NCBI GenBank assembly: GCA_025459285.1
Contig: JALOQY010000041.1
Coordinates: 1-37,806, forward strand
DNA length: 37,806 bases
Direction: 5' to 3'
Origin: Planctomycetota bacterium
GTDB lineage: Bacteria > Planctomycetota > JAJSAM01
Made by a program: the position numbers and the translations under genes. This document shows, piece by piece, positions 1 through 8,854 of this stretch. How positions within the stretch are numbered: position 1 is the stretch's first letter; each line of letters begins with the position of its first letter. The notes under the pieces were generated by a model. That model had not been told where the DNA came from. It worked only from the letters and a program-made list of their open reading frames with translations, and did not search any database.

Positions 1-1
1 C

Positions 2-304
2 TACCCGTGGGGCAACGACGAGGACCCCACCCGCCTGAACTGCAAGGAGTCGAACATCGGGACGACGACCCCCGTGGGCAAGTACCCGCGGGGCACCTCG
101 GCGTTCGGATGCCTCGACATGGGCGGGAACGTGAGCGAGTGGGTGCAGGGGAAGTTCGGCCCGGCGAACGGGCCGGTGATCCGCGCCGTCTGCGGCGGAT
201 CCTGGCGCGACCCCGCGGCCCGCTCCCGCTGCGCCTCCCGCCGCGGCTACCAGGACGGCGGCAAGGCCCCCTACGTGGGGTTCCGCTGCGCCCGCGACGC
301 CTGA
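2..304 (+). CDS. C-terminal part of a sulfatase-modifying-factor-like domain protein (5' end outside window)
   Basis: Frame 2 is open from the window edge to a TGA at 302-304, so only the last ~100 residues are visible. It begins with a YPWGN motif, followed by GNVSEWV, CGGSWRDP and a terminal GFRCARDA, the usual order of the C-terminal half of formylglycine-generating-enzyme/SUMF1-like domains. The last ~40 residues are almost identical to the C-terminus of the complete kinase fusion that follows, so the two are tandem paralogues. The missing upstream part is therefore probably also a Ser/Thr kinase (inference). The paired catalytic cysteines of true formylglycine-generating enzymes, expected just after GGS(Y/W), are absent: RDPAARSRC follows instead. 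The domain is thus more likely a binding or structural module than an active oxidase. Confidence 0.85.
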   Translation, partial: YPWGNDEDPTRLNCKESNIGTTTPVGKYPRGTSAFGCLDMGGNVSEWVQGKFGPANGPVIRAVCGGSWRDPAARSRCASRRGYQDGGKAPYVGFRCARDA

Positions 305-394
305 TCCGGACCGCGCGCGCCGACCCTTCCCCGCGTCTCTCCCGCCCCCCACCCCCCGCCCACCCAATCGACTCTGGAATCCGCGACGGTCAGG

Positions 395-407
395 GCTTAG
401 GCTAAGC
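395..407. promoter_or_regulatory. Perfect 6-bp inverted repeat upstream of kinase gene
   Basis: GCTTAG-g-CTAAGC is a perfect dyad in the 158-bp gap between the two tandem kinase-type genes, about 55 bp before the TTG start. TAGGCT at 398-403 inside it could serve as a weak -10 element, but no good -35 is present. It may be an operator, part of a promoter or chance; only the symmetry itself is observed. Confidence 0.3.
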
Positions 408-462
408 GGGTTAGGAAAGCAGCGGCTTCGGGCAGGTCTTCGTCACCGGCCGGAGGGGCACT

Positions 463-2457
463 TTGGAAGACACGTACCTCGAGCAGCAGCCGATTCCCGG
501 CTACCGGCTCGAATTACGCCTGGGGACGGGCGGGCAGGCCAGCGTCTACAAGGCGATCCAGCTCTCGATGAACCGGCCGGTGGCCATCAAGATCATCCGG
601 CCCGGCGCCGACGGATCCTCCGTGGAGCTCGGCCGGTTCATGCGCGAGGCGCAGGTCCTCGCCCGCCTGCGCCACGACAACGTCGTGCAGGCCATCGACT
701 TCGGCGAGGTCAGCGGGCACCGGTACTTCGTCATGGAGTTCCTCGAAGGCGAACCGGTGGCGGAGATCCAGAAGCGGCAGGTCTTCCTGCCGGTGGCCCA
801 GAGCCTCGACGTCGCCGCGCAGGTCTGCCGCGCCCTCGACCACGCCTTCCGGTTCAACGTCATCCACCGCGACATCAAGCCCGCCAACATCGTGCTCGTG
901 AACGGGCAGCGGGCCGTGCTCGTGGACTTCGGCCTCGCCCGGCCGGAGCAGAGCGACATGCAGGTCACCATGGCCGGCATGACCGTCGGGACGCCGCACT
1001 ACATGGCGCCGGAGCAGATCCGCGGCGACCCGAACCTCGACACGCGGGTGGACATCTACGCGCTGGGCGGCACGCTGTTCCACATGGTGACCGGCTGCCC
1101 GCCCTTCCCCCACCAGCAGAAGACGCAGATCCTCATCGCTCACCTGAAGGACCCCGTGCTCCTGCCCGAGAAGCTGCCGCAGGAGGTCCCGCAGGACGTC
1201 TTCGCGATCGTGAAGAAAGCCATGCGCAAGGAGCGCGAGAAGCGCTACCAGAACCCCGAGGAGATGCTCCGGGACCTGGAGCGAATCCTCGACCGTCTCG
1301 GTGTGCGCGGGGAGCGCCGCACGGCCCAGGCGGCGGTGAAGATCCTCACTCCCATGGCGCCCTCGGCCGCCCCGGTCGCCGCGCCCTCGGCCCAGTTCCA
1401 GGACCTCGCGGCGAAGGCCGAGGAGATGCAGCGGAAGGCTCGCGAGATCCTCCAGCAGAAGCAGAAGGAACTCGACGAGGCCCTCCGGCGGGTCGCGGAT
1501 CTCGAGCGGAAGCTGCGGGAGGCGGAGGCGAAGGAGACGATGGCCCGCCAGAGGGCCGAGGATCTCGAGCAGCGGCTCATGACCGCGCTCGTGAAAGGGC
1601 GTCCGGCCGCGAAAGAGGAGCCGATTTCCGACGCGATCGCCATCGAGGACGAGGGAGAGGTCATCGAAACGGAGGGCGAGATCGTCGAGGAAGGCGAGGA
1701 CGACGGTGACGTCGAGGAGGTTTCCCCCTCCCCGGCGATCGAGCCGGTACCGGAAGAGGTGTTCGAGCCGGCGTTCGCGCCCGAGGAAGTCGAGTCCGCG
1801 CCTGAACCGGAGCGCCGGGAAGTGCCCATGGTGCGGGTGCCGAAGGGCGCGTTCATCGCGGGGGAGAACGGGGCGAAGGACGCCGATCCCCGGCAGGAGA
1901 TCACCCTCCCGGCCTTCTGGATCGACGTCCACCCGGTCACCAACCGTGACTACCTGGACTTCGTCCGTGCCACCGGCCGGACCCCGCCCGACCACTTCAA
2001 GGGCGGAGTCCCCGCCGAGGAGATGCTCGACCATCCGGTCGTCTGGGTCACCTGGCAGGACGCCACGGACTTCGCGGCCTGGGCGGGCAAGAGGCTGCCG
2101 ACCCGGGTCGAGTGGCAGAAGGCCGCCCGCGGCCCGGACGGCCGGACCTTCCCCTGGGGCAACCAGGTGGACGTCCGCCGATGCAACTGCAAGGAGTCCG
2201 GGCCCGGGAAGACCACGCCAGTGGGTGGATATCCGACCGGCGTCTCTCCCTTCGGCATCCACGATGCGGCCGGCAACGTCGCCGAGTGGGTAGCCGGCGA
2301 GATCATGGTGCCAGGAGCGGACCGGAAGCAGGTCGTGCGAGCGGTGTGCGGCGGCTCCTGGCGAGACCCGCTGGAGAGGTCCCGCTGCGCGTCGAGGCGC
2401 GGCTACCCCGACGGAGGGAAGGCGCCCTACGTCGGCTTCCGCTGCGCCAGGGACTAG
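463..2457 (+). CDS. Ser/Thr protein kinase with coiled coil and C-terminal sulfatase-modifying-factor-like domain
   Basis: 664 residues. The start is TTG at 463, chosen because GGAGGGG lies at 452-458 and the kinase domain begins directly afterwards. Residues ~14-275 are a complete Hanks-type kinase: glycine-rich loop GTGGQASVYK (21-30), K43, HRDIKPAN with D137, DFG at 155-157, APE at 182-184. Residues ~310-380 form a strongly charged coiled coil and ~390-450 an acidic linker. Residues ~455-664 are an FGE/SUMF1-like domain with LPTRVEWQKAARG, FPWGN, GNVAEWV and GFRCARD. No transmembrane segment is visible, so it should be cytoplasmic. The catalytic Cys pair of genuine formylglycine-generating enzymes is missing. 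It is a tandem paralogue of the preceding fragment, and recN starts 1 nt after its stop. Substrates cannot be read from the sequence. Confidence 0.93.
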   Translation: MEDTYLEQQPIPGYRLELRLGTGGQASVYKAIQLSMNRPVAIKIIRPGADGSSVELGRFMREAQVLARLRHDNVVQAIDFGEVSGHRYFVMEFLEGEPVAEIQKRQVFLPVAQSLDVAAQVCRALDHAFRFNVIHRDIKPANIVLVNGQRAVLVDFGLARPEQSDMQVTMAGMTVGTPHYMAPEQIRGDPNLDTRVDIYALGGTLFHMVTGCPPFPHQQKTQILIAHLKDPVLLPEKLPQEVPQDVFAIVKKAMRKEREKRYQNPEEMLRDLERILDRLGVRGERRTAQAAVKILTPMAPSAAPVAAPSAQFQDLAAKAEEMQRKAREILQQKQKELDEALRRVADLERKLREAEAKETMARQRAEDLEQRLMTALVKGRPAAKEEPISDAIAIEDEGEVIETEGEIVEEGEDDGDVEEVSPSPAIEPVPEEVFEPAFAPEEVESAPEPERREVPMVRVPKGAFIAGENGAKDADPRQEITLPAFWIDVHPVTNRDYLDFVRATGRTPPDHFKGGVPAEEMLDHPVVWVTWQDATDFAAWAGKRLPTRVEWQKAARGPDGRTFPWGNQVDVRRCNCKESGPGKTTPVGGYPTGVSPFGIHDAAGNVAEWVAGEIMVPGADRKQVVRAVCGGSWRDPLERSRCASRRGYPDGGKAPYVGFRCARD

Positions 2458-2458
2458 G

Positions 2459-4117
2459 ATGCTCGCGGAACTCCGGATCCGGGACCTCCTGCTCATCGCG
2501 GACCTCTCCCTGTCCTTCTCCCCGGGCTTCAACGTGCTCACCGGGGAAACCGGAGCCGGCAAGTCCCTGATCGCCCAGGCCGTCTCCCTCCTGCTCGGCC
2601 GGCGCGCCGAGGGGGAACTCGTGCGCCGGGGCGCCGAGACCGCGGAGGTCGAAGGGTTGTTCGTCGTAGCCGACGAACCGGCGGTCCGCGAGAGACTCCT
2701 CGCCGCCGGGCTCCCGGCGAGCGACGAGCTGCTGGTCCGCCGGGTCATCCCCGCGGACGGCCGGCAGCGCTGCTTCCTCAACGGGCGGCTCGCCTCGCTT
2801 CCCCTGCTCGCGGAACTGGCGAGGGACCTCGCGAGCTTCGCCGGCCAGCACGAGCACCTCGCGCTCCTCGAGCCCTCGCGCCAGCGCGACATCCTGGACG
2901 ACTTCGGCCGACTCGCCGCGGACCGCGAGGAGATGGCCCGACTCCACGCCGCCGCGGTCGAGGCCTCGGGCCGGCTTTCGGACCTGCGGGAACGGGAGAA
3001 GGACCGCGCGCAGCGCCTCGACTGGCTCCTGTTCCGACTCCGGGAGATCGAGGCCCTCGCCCCCGCGCCGGACGAACTGGACACGCTGGCGCGGGAGATC
3101 GAGCGCCTCCGCCACCTCGGCTTCCTGCTCTTGACGGCCCGCCGGGCGGTGGACGAGCTCTACGAGCGGGACGGGGCGGTCTTCGAGCGGCTCGGCGCCC
3201 TGGCTCGCGATCTGCGCCGGGCGGTGGAGCACGATGGAACGTTCGGCGGCCCGGCGGGGACCGTGGAGGAGGCCGCCGCTCTGATCGCGGAAGTCGCCCG
3301 GGGACTCCGCGATTACGGCGCCGGCGAGGAGACCGCTCCGGAACGCCTCGACGAACTGGCCGGACGCCGCGCCGCCCTCGAAGCACTCGTACGAAAGCAC
3401 GGCATGCCGTTGCCGGAGATCCTCGCCTCGAAGGAGGGCCTGGCCACCGAGGCCGCCGAACTCGCCCGTTTCCCCGAGGCGCTCTCCGAGGCCGAAGCCA
3501 CGCTCGCGAGGGCCCTCTCCGCCTCGCGTCACCGGGCGGAGGCGCTCACGGAGGCGCGCCGGAGGGCCGGCGGGAAGCTCGCGAAGGCGGTCACGGCGGA
3601 GCTCCGGGACCTCGCCATGCCGGGCGCGGCGTTCCGCGTGGACCTCCGGGCGGAGGCCAGGGAGCCGGGCCCCCTCGGCTTCGACGTCGTGGAGTTCTCC
3701 GTGGCCCTGAACCCCGGCGAGGGCGCGCACCCGCTCCGGACGACCGCCTCCGGCGGCGAACTGAGCCGCCTCATGCTCGCGCTCCGGAGGGCCCTCGCCG
3801 GCGTCGGTCCCGTCGGGACCCACGTCTTCGACGAGGTGGACGCGGGCATCGGCGGCGCCCAGGCGGCCCTCGTCGGACGGAAACTCCGGGAGGTCTCCTC
3901 CCATCATCAGGTCCTGTGCATCACCCACCTCCCGCAGATCGCCGGCCTCGCCGACGAGCACTTCCTCGTCGCGAAGCTGGTCGGGGACGGCCGAACGGCG
4001 ACCACCGTCCGGCGGCTCACGGCCGACGAGCGGGTGGAGGAGATCGCTCGAATGCTGGGTGGCGAGACACTGACCGACCGGACGCGGGCCGCCGCCCGCG
4101 AGCTCCTGCGGAGGTGA
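2459..4117 (+). CDS. recN: DNA repair ATPase RecN
   Basis: 552 residues, the usual RecN length. RecN is an SMC-like ATPase acting in recombinational repair of double-strand breaks. Walker A GETGAGKS is at 29-36, close to the N-terminus as in RecN. A long charged helical middle (~150-380) forms the coiled-coil arms. The C-terminal half carries the ABC signature SGGE (431-434), Walker B with D458-E459 in VFDEVDAGIGG, and the H-loop-type CITHLPQIA. The N-terminal LRIRDLLLIADLSLSF is typical of the family. ATG at 2459 comes 1 nt after the stop of the kinase gene, so the two are probably cotranscribed and translationally coupled. The aminopeptidase gene follows 4 nt downstream. No damage-response operator is recognisable upstream. 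Confidence 0.96.
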   Translation: MLAELRIRDLLLIADLSLSFSPGFNVLTGETGAGKSLIAQAVSLLLGRRAEGELVRRGAETAEVEGLFVVADEPAVRERLLAAGLPASDELLVRRVIPADGRQRCFLNGRLASLPLLAELARDLASFAGQHEHLALLEPSRQRDILDDFGRLAADREEMARLHAAAVEASGRLSDLREREKDRAQRLDWLLFRLREIEALAPAPDELDTLAREIERLRHLGFLLLTARRAVDELYERDGAVFERLGALARDLRRAVEHDGTFGGPAGTVEEAAALIAEVARGLRDYGAGEETAPERLDELAGRRAALEALVRKHGMPLPEILASKEGLATEAAELARFPEALSEAEATLARALSASRHRAEALTEARRRAGGKLAKAVTAELRDLAMPGAAFRVDLRAEAREPGPLGFDVVEFSVALNPGEGAHPLRTTASGGELSRLMLALRRALAGVGPVGTHVFDEVDAGIGGAQAALVGRKLREVSSHHQVLCITHLPQIAGLADEHFLVAKLVGDGRTATTVRRLTADERVEEIARMLGGETLTDRTRAAARELLRR

Positions 4118-4121
4118 TCCC

Positions 4122-5507
4122 GTGGTTCCCCCTTCGGCTCATCTCGTGGCGCGGCGCGAGGCGGCCCGCCGGGCATTCGACCTCTCCCGGGGCGCGGTGC
4201 TCGTGCCCGCGGGGCTCCCGGTCGTGGTGGCCGGGACCGACGAGCCCTACGAGTTCCGGGTCCATCCGGAGCACCGATGGCTGACCGGGCTCGCGGAGCC
4301 GGGCGCCCTCCTCGCCTTCGACCCCGGCGAGGGGTTCGTCCTGTTCTTCCCGGAACGGACCGAGGAGGAGCGCGTGTGGTCCGGACCGGGACCCGATCCG
4401 GAACGGCTTCGGGAGGAGAGCGGCCTCGACCGGATCCGGCCGCGGGCCGGACTGACCGAGTGGCTTGGCGCAAGGCACGGCGAGCCTCTGGCGATCCTCG
4501 GCAACCCCGACTTCCTCTCCCGTTTCGCCGAGTACGACGTCCCCGGGTGGCCGCGGCTCTGGCCGGCGCTCGAACCGGACCTCTCCACCCGCCTGTCGAA
4601 GGTCCTCGACGTCCTCCGCCGGAGGAAGGACGGCGTGGAGATCGCGCTCCTTCGGCGCGCGGCGGAGATCTCCGCCGCCGGACACGCCGCCGCCGCGGAG
4701 GTCGTCCGGCCGGGCATGACCGAGCGGGAGCTCATGACCGAGGTCTGCGCGGTGTTCCGTCGACTGGGCTCCCGCCGTGACGCCTATGCGCCGATCGTGG
4801 CCGGCGGAGAGAACGCTTCGGTGCTCCACTTCGCGCCCACGGATCGCCCTTTCGCCGACGGGGACCTGGTCCTCGTGGACGCCGGGGCGGAGTACGGGGG
4901 CCTGATGGGCGACGTGACCCGCACGCTCCCCGCCGGCGGCAGGTTCGAGCCCTTCCAGCGCGACGTCTACGAGATCGTGCTGGCCGTGGAGGAGGCCGCC
5001 ATCGCCCGGGCGCGACCCGGCGTGGAGTACCGCGACCTCCACCTGTCCGCGTGCACCGCCCTCGCCGCCGGGCTCGTGGAACTCGGCCTGCTCCGGGGGA
5101 ACCCGGAGTCGCTCGTGGAACGGGACGCCCATGCGCTGTTCTTCCCCCACGGACTCGGGCACATGCTCGGCCTCGCGACCCACGACGCGGGCGGGTATCT
5201 CGAGGGCCGGCCGAGGAGCGATCGGTTCGGCCTCAAGTGGCTGCGGACCGACCTGCCCCTCGAGGCGGGCCACGTGGTGACGATCGAACCCGGGATCTAC
5301 TTCATCCGGCCGCTGCTCACGAACCGTGTCTGGCGAGAGCGGTTCCGGGAGGAAGTCGCCTGGGACCGCGTCGACCGCCTCCTCGGCTTCGGCGGCATCC
5401 GGATCGAGGACGACGTGCACGTCACCGCCGCGGGGCCGGAAGTCCTGACACACGCCGCGCCGAAGCGCGCCGCGGACCTCGAGGCGGCGCGCCGCCCGAG
5501 CGAATGA
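4122..5507 (+). CDS. pepP: Xaa-Pro aminopeptidase, M24B family (aminopeptidase P type)
   Basis: 461 residues. This enzyme type removes an N-terminal residue preceding proline using a dinuclear metal centre. The AMP_N-type N-terminal domain (~5-135) includes FRVHPEHRWLTGL. The C-terminal pita-bread fold carries all five expected ligands: D253 (VLVDAGAEYGG), D264 (GDVTRTLP), H347 (HGLGHMLGL), E389 (IEPGIYF) and E429 (RIEDDVHVT). The start is GTG at 4122, with GGAGGTGA at about 4110-4117 overlapping the recN stop. Length and ligand order match PepP of Gram-negative bacteria. It is probably the last gene of the kinase-recN unit and ends 18 bp before a convergent gene. No signal peptide is visible, so it is cytoplasmic. 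Confidence 0.93.
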   Translation: MVPPSAHLVARREAARRAFDLSRGAVLVPAGLPVVVAGTDEPYEFRVHPEHRWLTGLAEPGALLAFDPGEGFVLFFPERTEEERVWSGPGPDPERLREESGLDRIRPRAGLTEWLGARHGEPLAILGNPDFLSRFAEYDVPGWPRLWPALEPDLSTRLSKVLDVLRRRKDGVEIALLRRAAEISAAGHAAAAEVVRPGMTERELMTEVCAVFRRLGSRRDAYAPIVAGGENASVLHFAPTDRPFADGDLVLVDAGAEYGGLMGDVTRTLPAGGRFEPFQRDVYEIVLAVEEAAIARARPGVEYRDLHLSACTALAAGLVELGLLRGNPESLVERDAHALFFPHGLGHMLGLATHDAGGYLEGRPRSDRFGLKWLRTDLPLEAGHVVTIEPGIYFIRPLLTNRVWRERFREEVAWDRVDRLLGFGGIRIEDDVHVTAAGPEVLTHAAPKRAADLEAARRPSE

Positions 5508-5525
5508 CCGCCCGCGCCGGGTCGG

Positions 5526-6815
5526 TCAGAAGCCGGCCGTCGTGCTCACCCGGAGGGCGAGGAGCCCACCCGCGAGGAGCTGCCCGTCATCGCCGAAGAG
5601 CAGCAGGGTCCGCGGACCGGGGTTCTCGAGGAGTTCGGCGAAGGTGGCCCGCCAGGCGCCGATCTCCTCCTCGCGGCCCTGCTCGTCGAGATCGAACACG
5701 CCGATCCGGACGTCGAACTCGTCGGTGGACCTCGCCCGGATGACGGCCCGGAAGTCCCACACGGGGTTCAGGCTGTCCTGGCGGACGGCGGCCACGCCGG
5801 ACACCCTCTGGCCCGGGATCACGACCACCGGGAAGCAGTCCGGGTCACGCGGGCCTCCTCGCATGGTCTCGACCGCCCGCATCAGCCCGGGGACGTCTCC
5901 GCCGGCGGTCGCTCGCCGGAAGGCCGGGAGGGACCCGAGGAACTCCCCGGCGCCGGGAACCACCATGGGAGCCGTCCGGTCATGGTCCCACGGGCGTTGA
6001 TCGGATGGCCGGAAGGGGAGAATGGAGGCTCCGTGGACGACGATCGTCCACTCGCCCGGAAGGAGGGCGTCCATGCGGGAGCGGACGAACCCGGTGTCGA
6101 ACCCGTAGGAGAGCGCGCTCTCGAAATGGAGCCGGGCCTGGCGCTCGTCGCGGATCGATCCCGCGCGTTCCGCGTCCCGCATCCGCGCGCAGAAGCCCGC
6201 CTCCTTCGTCGATTCCGTCGTGCGGCCGTGGCGGTGGGCCTCCTCGTAAAGGAGGCACGCCCGCTCCCACTCGCGAGCCTCCCGGGCCGCCCGCGCCACG
6301 GCGAGGGCGGGCGCGAAGCTCTCCTCGTGCCACGCCTTCGATTCCCGGCGGGCGGCGTCCAGGAGGCTCCGGTTCCGGGGGTCGGGTTCCACCCGCTCCG
6401 CCTCTTCGAGGATCCGCGCCGCATCGTCGGTCCGGCCGTCGCGCATCGCGGCATTGGCCTGTGTCCGGAGGCTTTTCGAGTACTCCGCCCGCATCTCCTC
6501 GAGCTGCGCCCGCGAGCTGTCCGCGGGATTCAGACGCCAGGCGGCCTCGGCCTCGGCGAAGGCCGCATCCCACCGTTTCTCGCCGGCGAGTCTCCGGGAC
6601 TGGGCGAGATGGGCCATCCCCGCGCGGGCGCGGGCAGCCTCGAGTTTCACCCGGGCGCGTTCGGTCGACTCCGGACTCCGGCCCTCCTCGATGGCCTTCT
6701 CGTAGAGCGCAACGGCCCGATCGTAATCGCCCCGGAGCAGCGCATCGTCGGCGGACTGCATGGAGGACTCGCAGGCAACGGACAGGAGGAGGAGGACGAG
6801 GGCGGCGGTTCTCAT
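5526..6815 (-). CDS. Lipoprotein with TPR-like repeats and a C-terminal C2-like domain
   Basis: 429 residues from ATG at 6815. The start is preferred over an in-frame codon at 6854 because it gives a perfect lipoprotein signal (hydrophobic stretch, then LSVAC with C15) with GGAG 6 nt upstream. It also avoids overlap with the preceding gene. After the lipid anchor, residues ~20-250 are alanine-rich helical repeats with TPR character (LLRGDYDRAVALYEKAI and similar). Residues ~270-400 resemble a C2 domain: a PVVVIPG strand, the hallmark SLNPVWDF, then FDVRIGVFDLDEQGREEEIGAW. C2 domains bind phospholipids or Ca2+ in eukaryotes and are uncommon in bacteria. It is the last gene of a minus-strand group behind a GT87 enzyme. 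An envelope-anchored scaffold is plausible, but its function is unknown. Confidence 0.85.
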   Translation of the reverse strand: MRTAALVLLLLSVACESSMQSADDALLRGDYDRAVALYEKAIEEGRSPESTERARVKLEAARARAGMAHLAQSRRLAGEKRWDAAFAEAEAAWRLNPADSSRAQLEEMRAEYSKSLRTQANAAMRDGRTDDAARILEEAERVEPDPRNRSLLDAARRESKAWHEESFAPALAVARAAREAREWERACLLYEEAHRHGRTTESTKEAGFCARMRDAERAGSIRDERQARLHFESALSYGFDTGFVRSRMDALLPGEWTIVVHGASILPFRPSDQRPWDHDRTAPMVVPGAGEFLGSLPAFRRATAGGDVPGLMRAVETMRGGPRDPDCFPVVVIPGQRVSGVAAVRQDSLNPVWDFRAVIRARSTDEFDVRIGVFDLDEQGREEEIGAWRATFAELLENPGPRTLLLFGDDGQLLAGGLLALRVSTTAGF

Positions 6816-6847
6816 TTGCTGCTCCGGGACAGGGCTGAACCGCAAGT

Positions 6848-8152
6848 CTAGCAACCTGTCGCCGGTCCGGTCTCAACTCCCGGACGGCCGCTCTCTGCCC
6901 GTCGGCCGGATCGCTCGCAGAGGAGAATGAAGACCGTCACGCCGAGTAGCACCAGCGTACCGAAGAGCAGGAACGACAGCCCCTTCAGGTAATCCACGGC
7001 GCAGCTCCAGATGAGGAGCATCGCGGCCGCCGTCCCCCATGCCACGATGCGACGGTCCGACCCGGACCTCGTGAGGTCGAGGGCGAAGGCCAGGGCCGCC
7101 GAGAGCGGCACGACAAGCAGCGCATGGTGCCCGGTGCCCGACATCTCCGACATCTCGAGCATTCCGATCAGCGCCGTGCCGAGCCCGGCGGTCCGCGCGA
7201 CGGGAGTCTCCCTCGCCCCCATCCGGAACCACAGGAGGAACAGCAGGGCCGAGAGGAGCAGGACGAGGATCTTGACCACCCGGCGCACGCTCTCCGCGGG
7301 CAGGCGGGCGACCTGCACGAAGTCGTAGACGTTCTTCTCGGTGACCTCGGCCGGGGCAAGGTAGCGGTACGCCGCCGCCATGAGGGACTGGTTGTTCGTC
7401 CGCCACGGTCGCTCGATGAGCGCATCGGCGCCCCCCTCGCGGTAGGGGAGGACGATCTCCTGATGGTAGCGGACATGATGATCCAGGTTGTGGACCGGAC
7501 CGAAGGCCACGCTGCCAAGACCGCCGACGAGCACCACGCCTCCCACGACCATCGCGGCCAGGGCCCGCCACTCCCGTCGCGCGACCAGCCACAGCGCGAG
7601 GTACGCCGGCAGCACCTTGATGGCCGCGGCGAGGGACAGCGCCGCGCCCGCGAGGGCCGGCAGACCCCGAACGGACAGGAGCCACAGCGCACCGGAGACG
7701 GCAAGGAGGATCACGAGGTCCGTTTCGGAGCGCAGGAGGACGTTCCCCATCAGCGGAGCGCCGAGGAGAAAGAGGAGGAGCCACTCGGAGAGCCTCGGCC
7801 GCCGGGCCAGCGCGGCCCGGAGGCAAAGCCACGGGGAGGCGACGAGAGAGAGAAGGTTCACCCCGGAGAACAGGATGGCTCCGGCGACTTTCCCGATGAC
7901 GGTGAAGGGCAGGAAGAAGACGGCGAAGAACGGGGGGTAGGCCCGCCGGTGCTTCACCGCCTCGTAGAGGTCGAGCCCCCTCAGGATCGTCGTATCGGAG
8001 ATCCGCGAGAAACCCGTGAACTCCGATGATCCCCGGAGGGCGCGGCGCACGGCGACGGCCCAGCCGAGAAGCAGCAGCACGAGGAGGATCGCCGTGATGA
8101 CCCTCCGGACCGGACGCCGCTCGAGAGAATCGAGAAAACTGTGGGCTATCAC
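6848..8152 (-). CDS. Polytopic membrane glycosyltransferase of GT87/DUF2029 type
   Basis: 434 residues from GTG at 8152. The start overlaps the stop of the upstream deacetylase gene as GTGA (8149-8152), a classic coupling arrangement. The open frame extends further 5' but there only reads the deacetylase region out of frame. About nine to eleven hydrophobic segments are visible, beginning with VITAILLVLLLLGWAV near residue 20. YPPFFAVFFLPF and a loop followed by a hydrophobic run after NVLLRSETD are characteristic of GT87-type polyprenyl-phosphate-sugar mannosyltransferases. Such enzymes elongate envelope glycans on the outer face of the cytoplasmic membrane. The acceptor and sugar cannot be inferred. 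The neighbouring deacetylase fits an envelope polysaccharide pathway. Confidence 0.8.
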   Translation of the reverse strand: MIAHSFLDSLERRPVRRVITAILLVLLLLGWAVAVRRALRGSSEFTGFSRISDTTILRGLDLYEAVKHRRAYPPFFAVFFLPFTVIGKVAGAILFSGVNLLSLVASPWLCLRAALARRPRLSEWLLLFLLGAPLMGNVLLRSETDLVILLAVSGALWLLSVRGLPALAGAALSLAAAIKVLPAYLALWLVARREWRALAAMVVGGVVLVGGLGSVAFGPVHNLDHHVRYHQEIVLPYREGGADALIERPWRTNNQSLMAAAYRYLAPAEVTEKNVYDFVQVARLPAESVRRVVKILVLLLSALLFLLWFRMGARETPVARTAGLGTALIGMLEMSEMSGTGHHALLVVPLSAALAFALDLTRSGSDRRIVAWGTAAAMLLIWSCAVDYLKGLSFLLFGTLVLLGVTVFILLCERSGRRAESGRPGVETGPATGC

Positions 8153-8854
8153 CCGAGTTCTCTGTTCCGAGCGAGAAGCCCGCGCCTGAAGAGCCACTCC
8201 GAGCAGGTCACGCGCTCCCCGGGGATCCGGGCGAGAGCCTCGTCGAGAATCCCGAAGGCCCTTTCTCCGCAGTGCCGCGTGAGCACCGGGCGGAGCAGTG
8301 GAGCGAGCCGGCGGGCGGTGTCCGGAGGGAGGAACTCGTGCAGGTGCAGGTAGAACATGCGCGGATTCGGGCGGAGCAGGTGAATTCCGAAGGGAGCGAA
8401 AAGGCGCAGCCACGTGAGACAGCAAGGACTCACGCCGTCCTTCAGGGTGCTCACCGGGATCGAGGGGACGGCGGTACCGCCCTGCACCGGCCGCCGGGCC
8501 CGGTACGGCAGGTTCCCGGGGCTCGGGACCACCCGGCCGTCGGAGGCGTCGTAGCGGTATCCCGCCCGTTCGACTTCCTCGAGCCATCCCGCCGATCGCG
8601 CGAAGAAGGGGGCCCGCACGCCGAACACGGGGCGATCGAGCTCCCCCTCCAGCCGTCGCTTCGACTCCACGAGTTCCCGGCGGCGCTCGGTGGACGGAAG
8701 CGGCCCGATCCGCCGGTGCGTCACGCCGTGGGAGCCGACCTCATGGCGCGAACCGATGCGCGAGAGGACCTCGCCGAACCGCCCGGTCGCCGCTGACGCC
8801 CCAGTCGGGCTCCACGTCCACCGTGAGCAGGAACTCGTCGTCCGCGCCGGTCAC
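8149..8854 (-). pseudogene. Polysaccharide deacetylase (CE4-like), internally deleted and frameshifted
   Basis: The C-terminal part is open from about 8745 to 8149 and contains HEVGSHGVTHRR, the metal-binding HxxxH of CE4-type deacetylases, then RAPFF and a C-terminal region with FYLHLHEF typical of exopolysaccharide-locus deacetylases. The matching N-terminus lies in a different frame. From GTG at 8854 it reads into LLTVDVEPDWGVSG, the family's first motif with its Asp, and stops at 8741. Only ~29 residues' worth of DNA separates the two motifs, against ~50-60 in the family, and the usual TFFVVG strand between them is missing. An internal deletion with a frameshift therefore seems to have broken the gene. 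An assembly or sequencing error is the alternative. A separately initiated C-terminal product (GTG at 8724) would lack the catalytic Asp. Confidence 0.75.

Noticed and set aside
463-2457. Active formylglycine-generating enzyme (sulfatase activation)
   Set aside because: The fold matches but the catalytic cysteine pair after GGS(Y/W) is absent, and no sulfatase gene is present in the window.
514-3084. Very long antisense open frame (856 codons) opposite the kinase and recN
   Set aside because: It is a GC-rich shadow frame: composition is Arg/Ser/Leu-biased, no domain motif is recognisable, and the plus strand carries unmistakable kinase and RecN motifs throughout.
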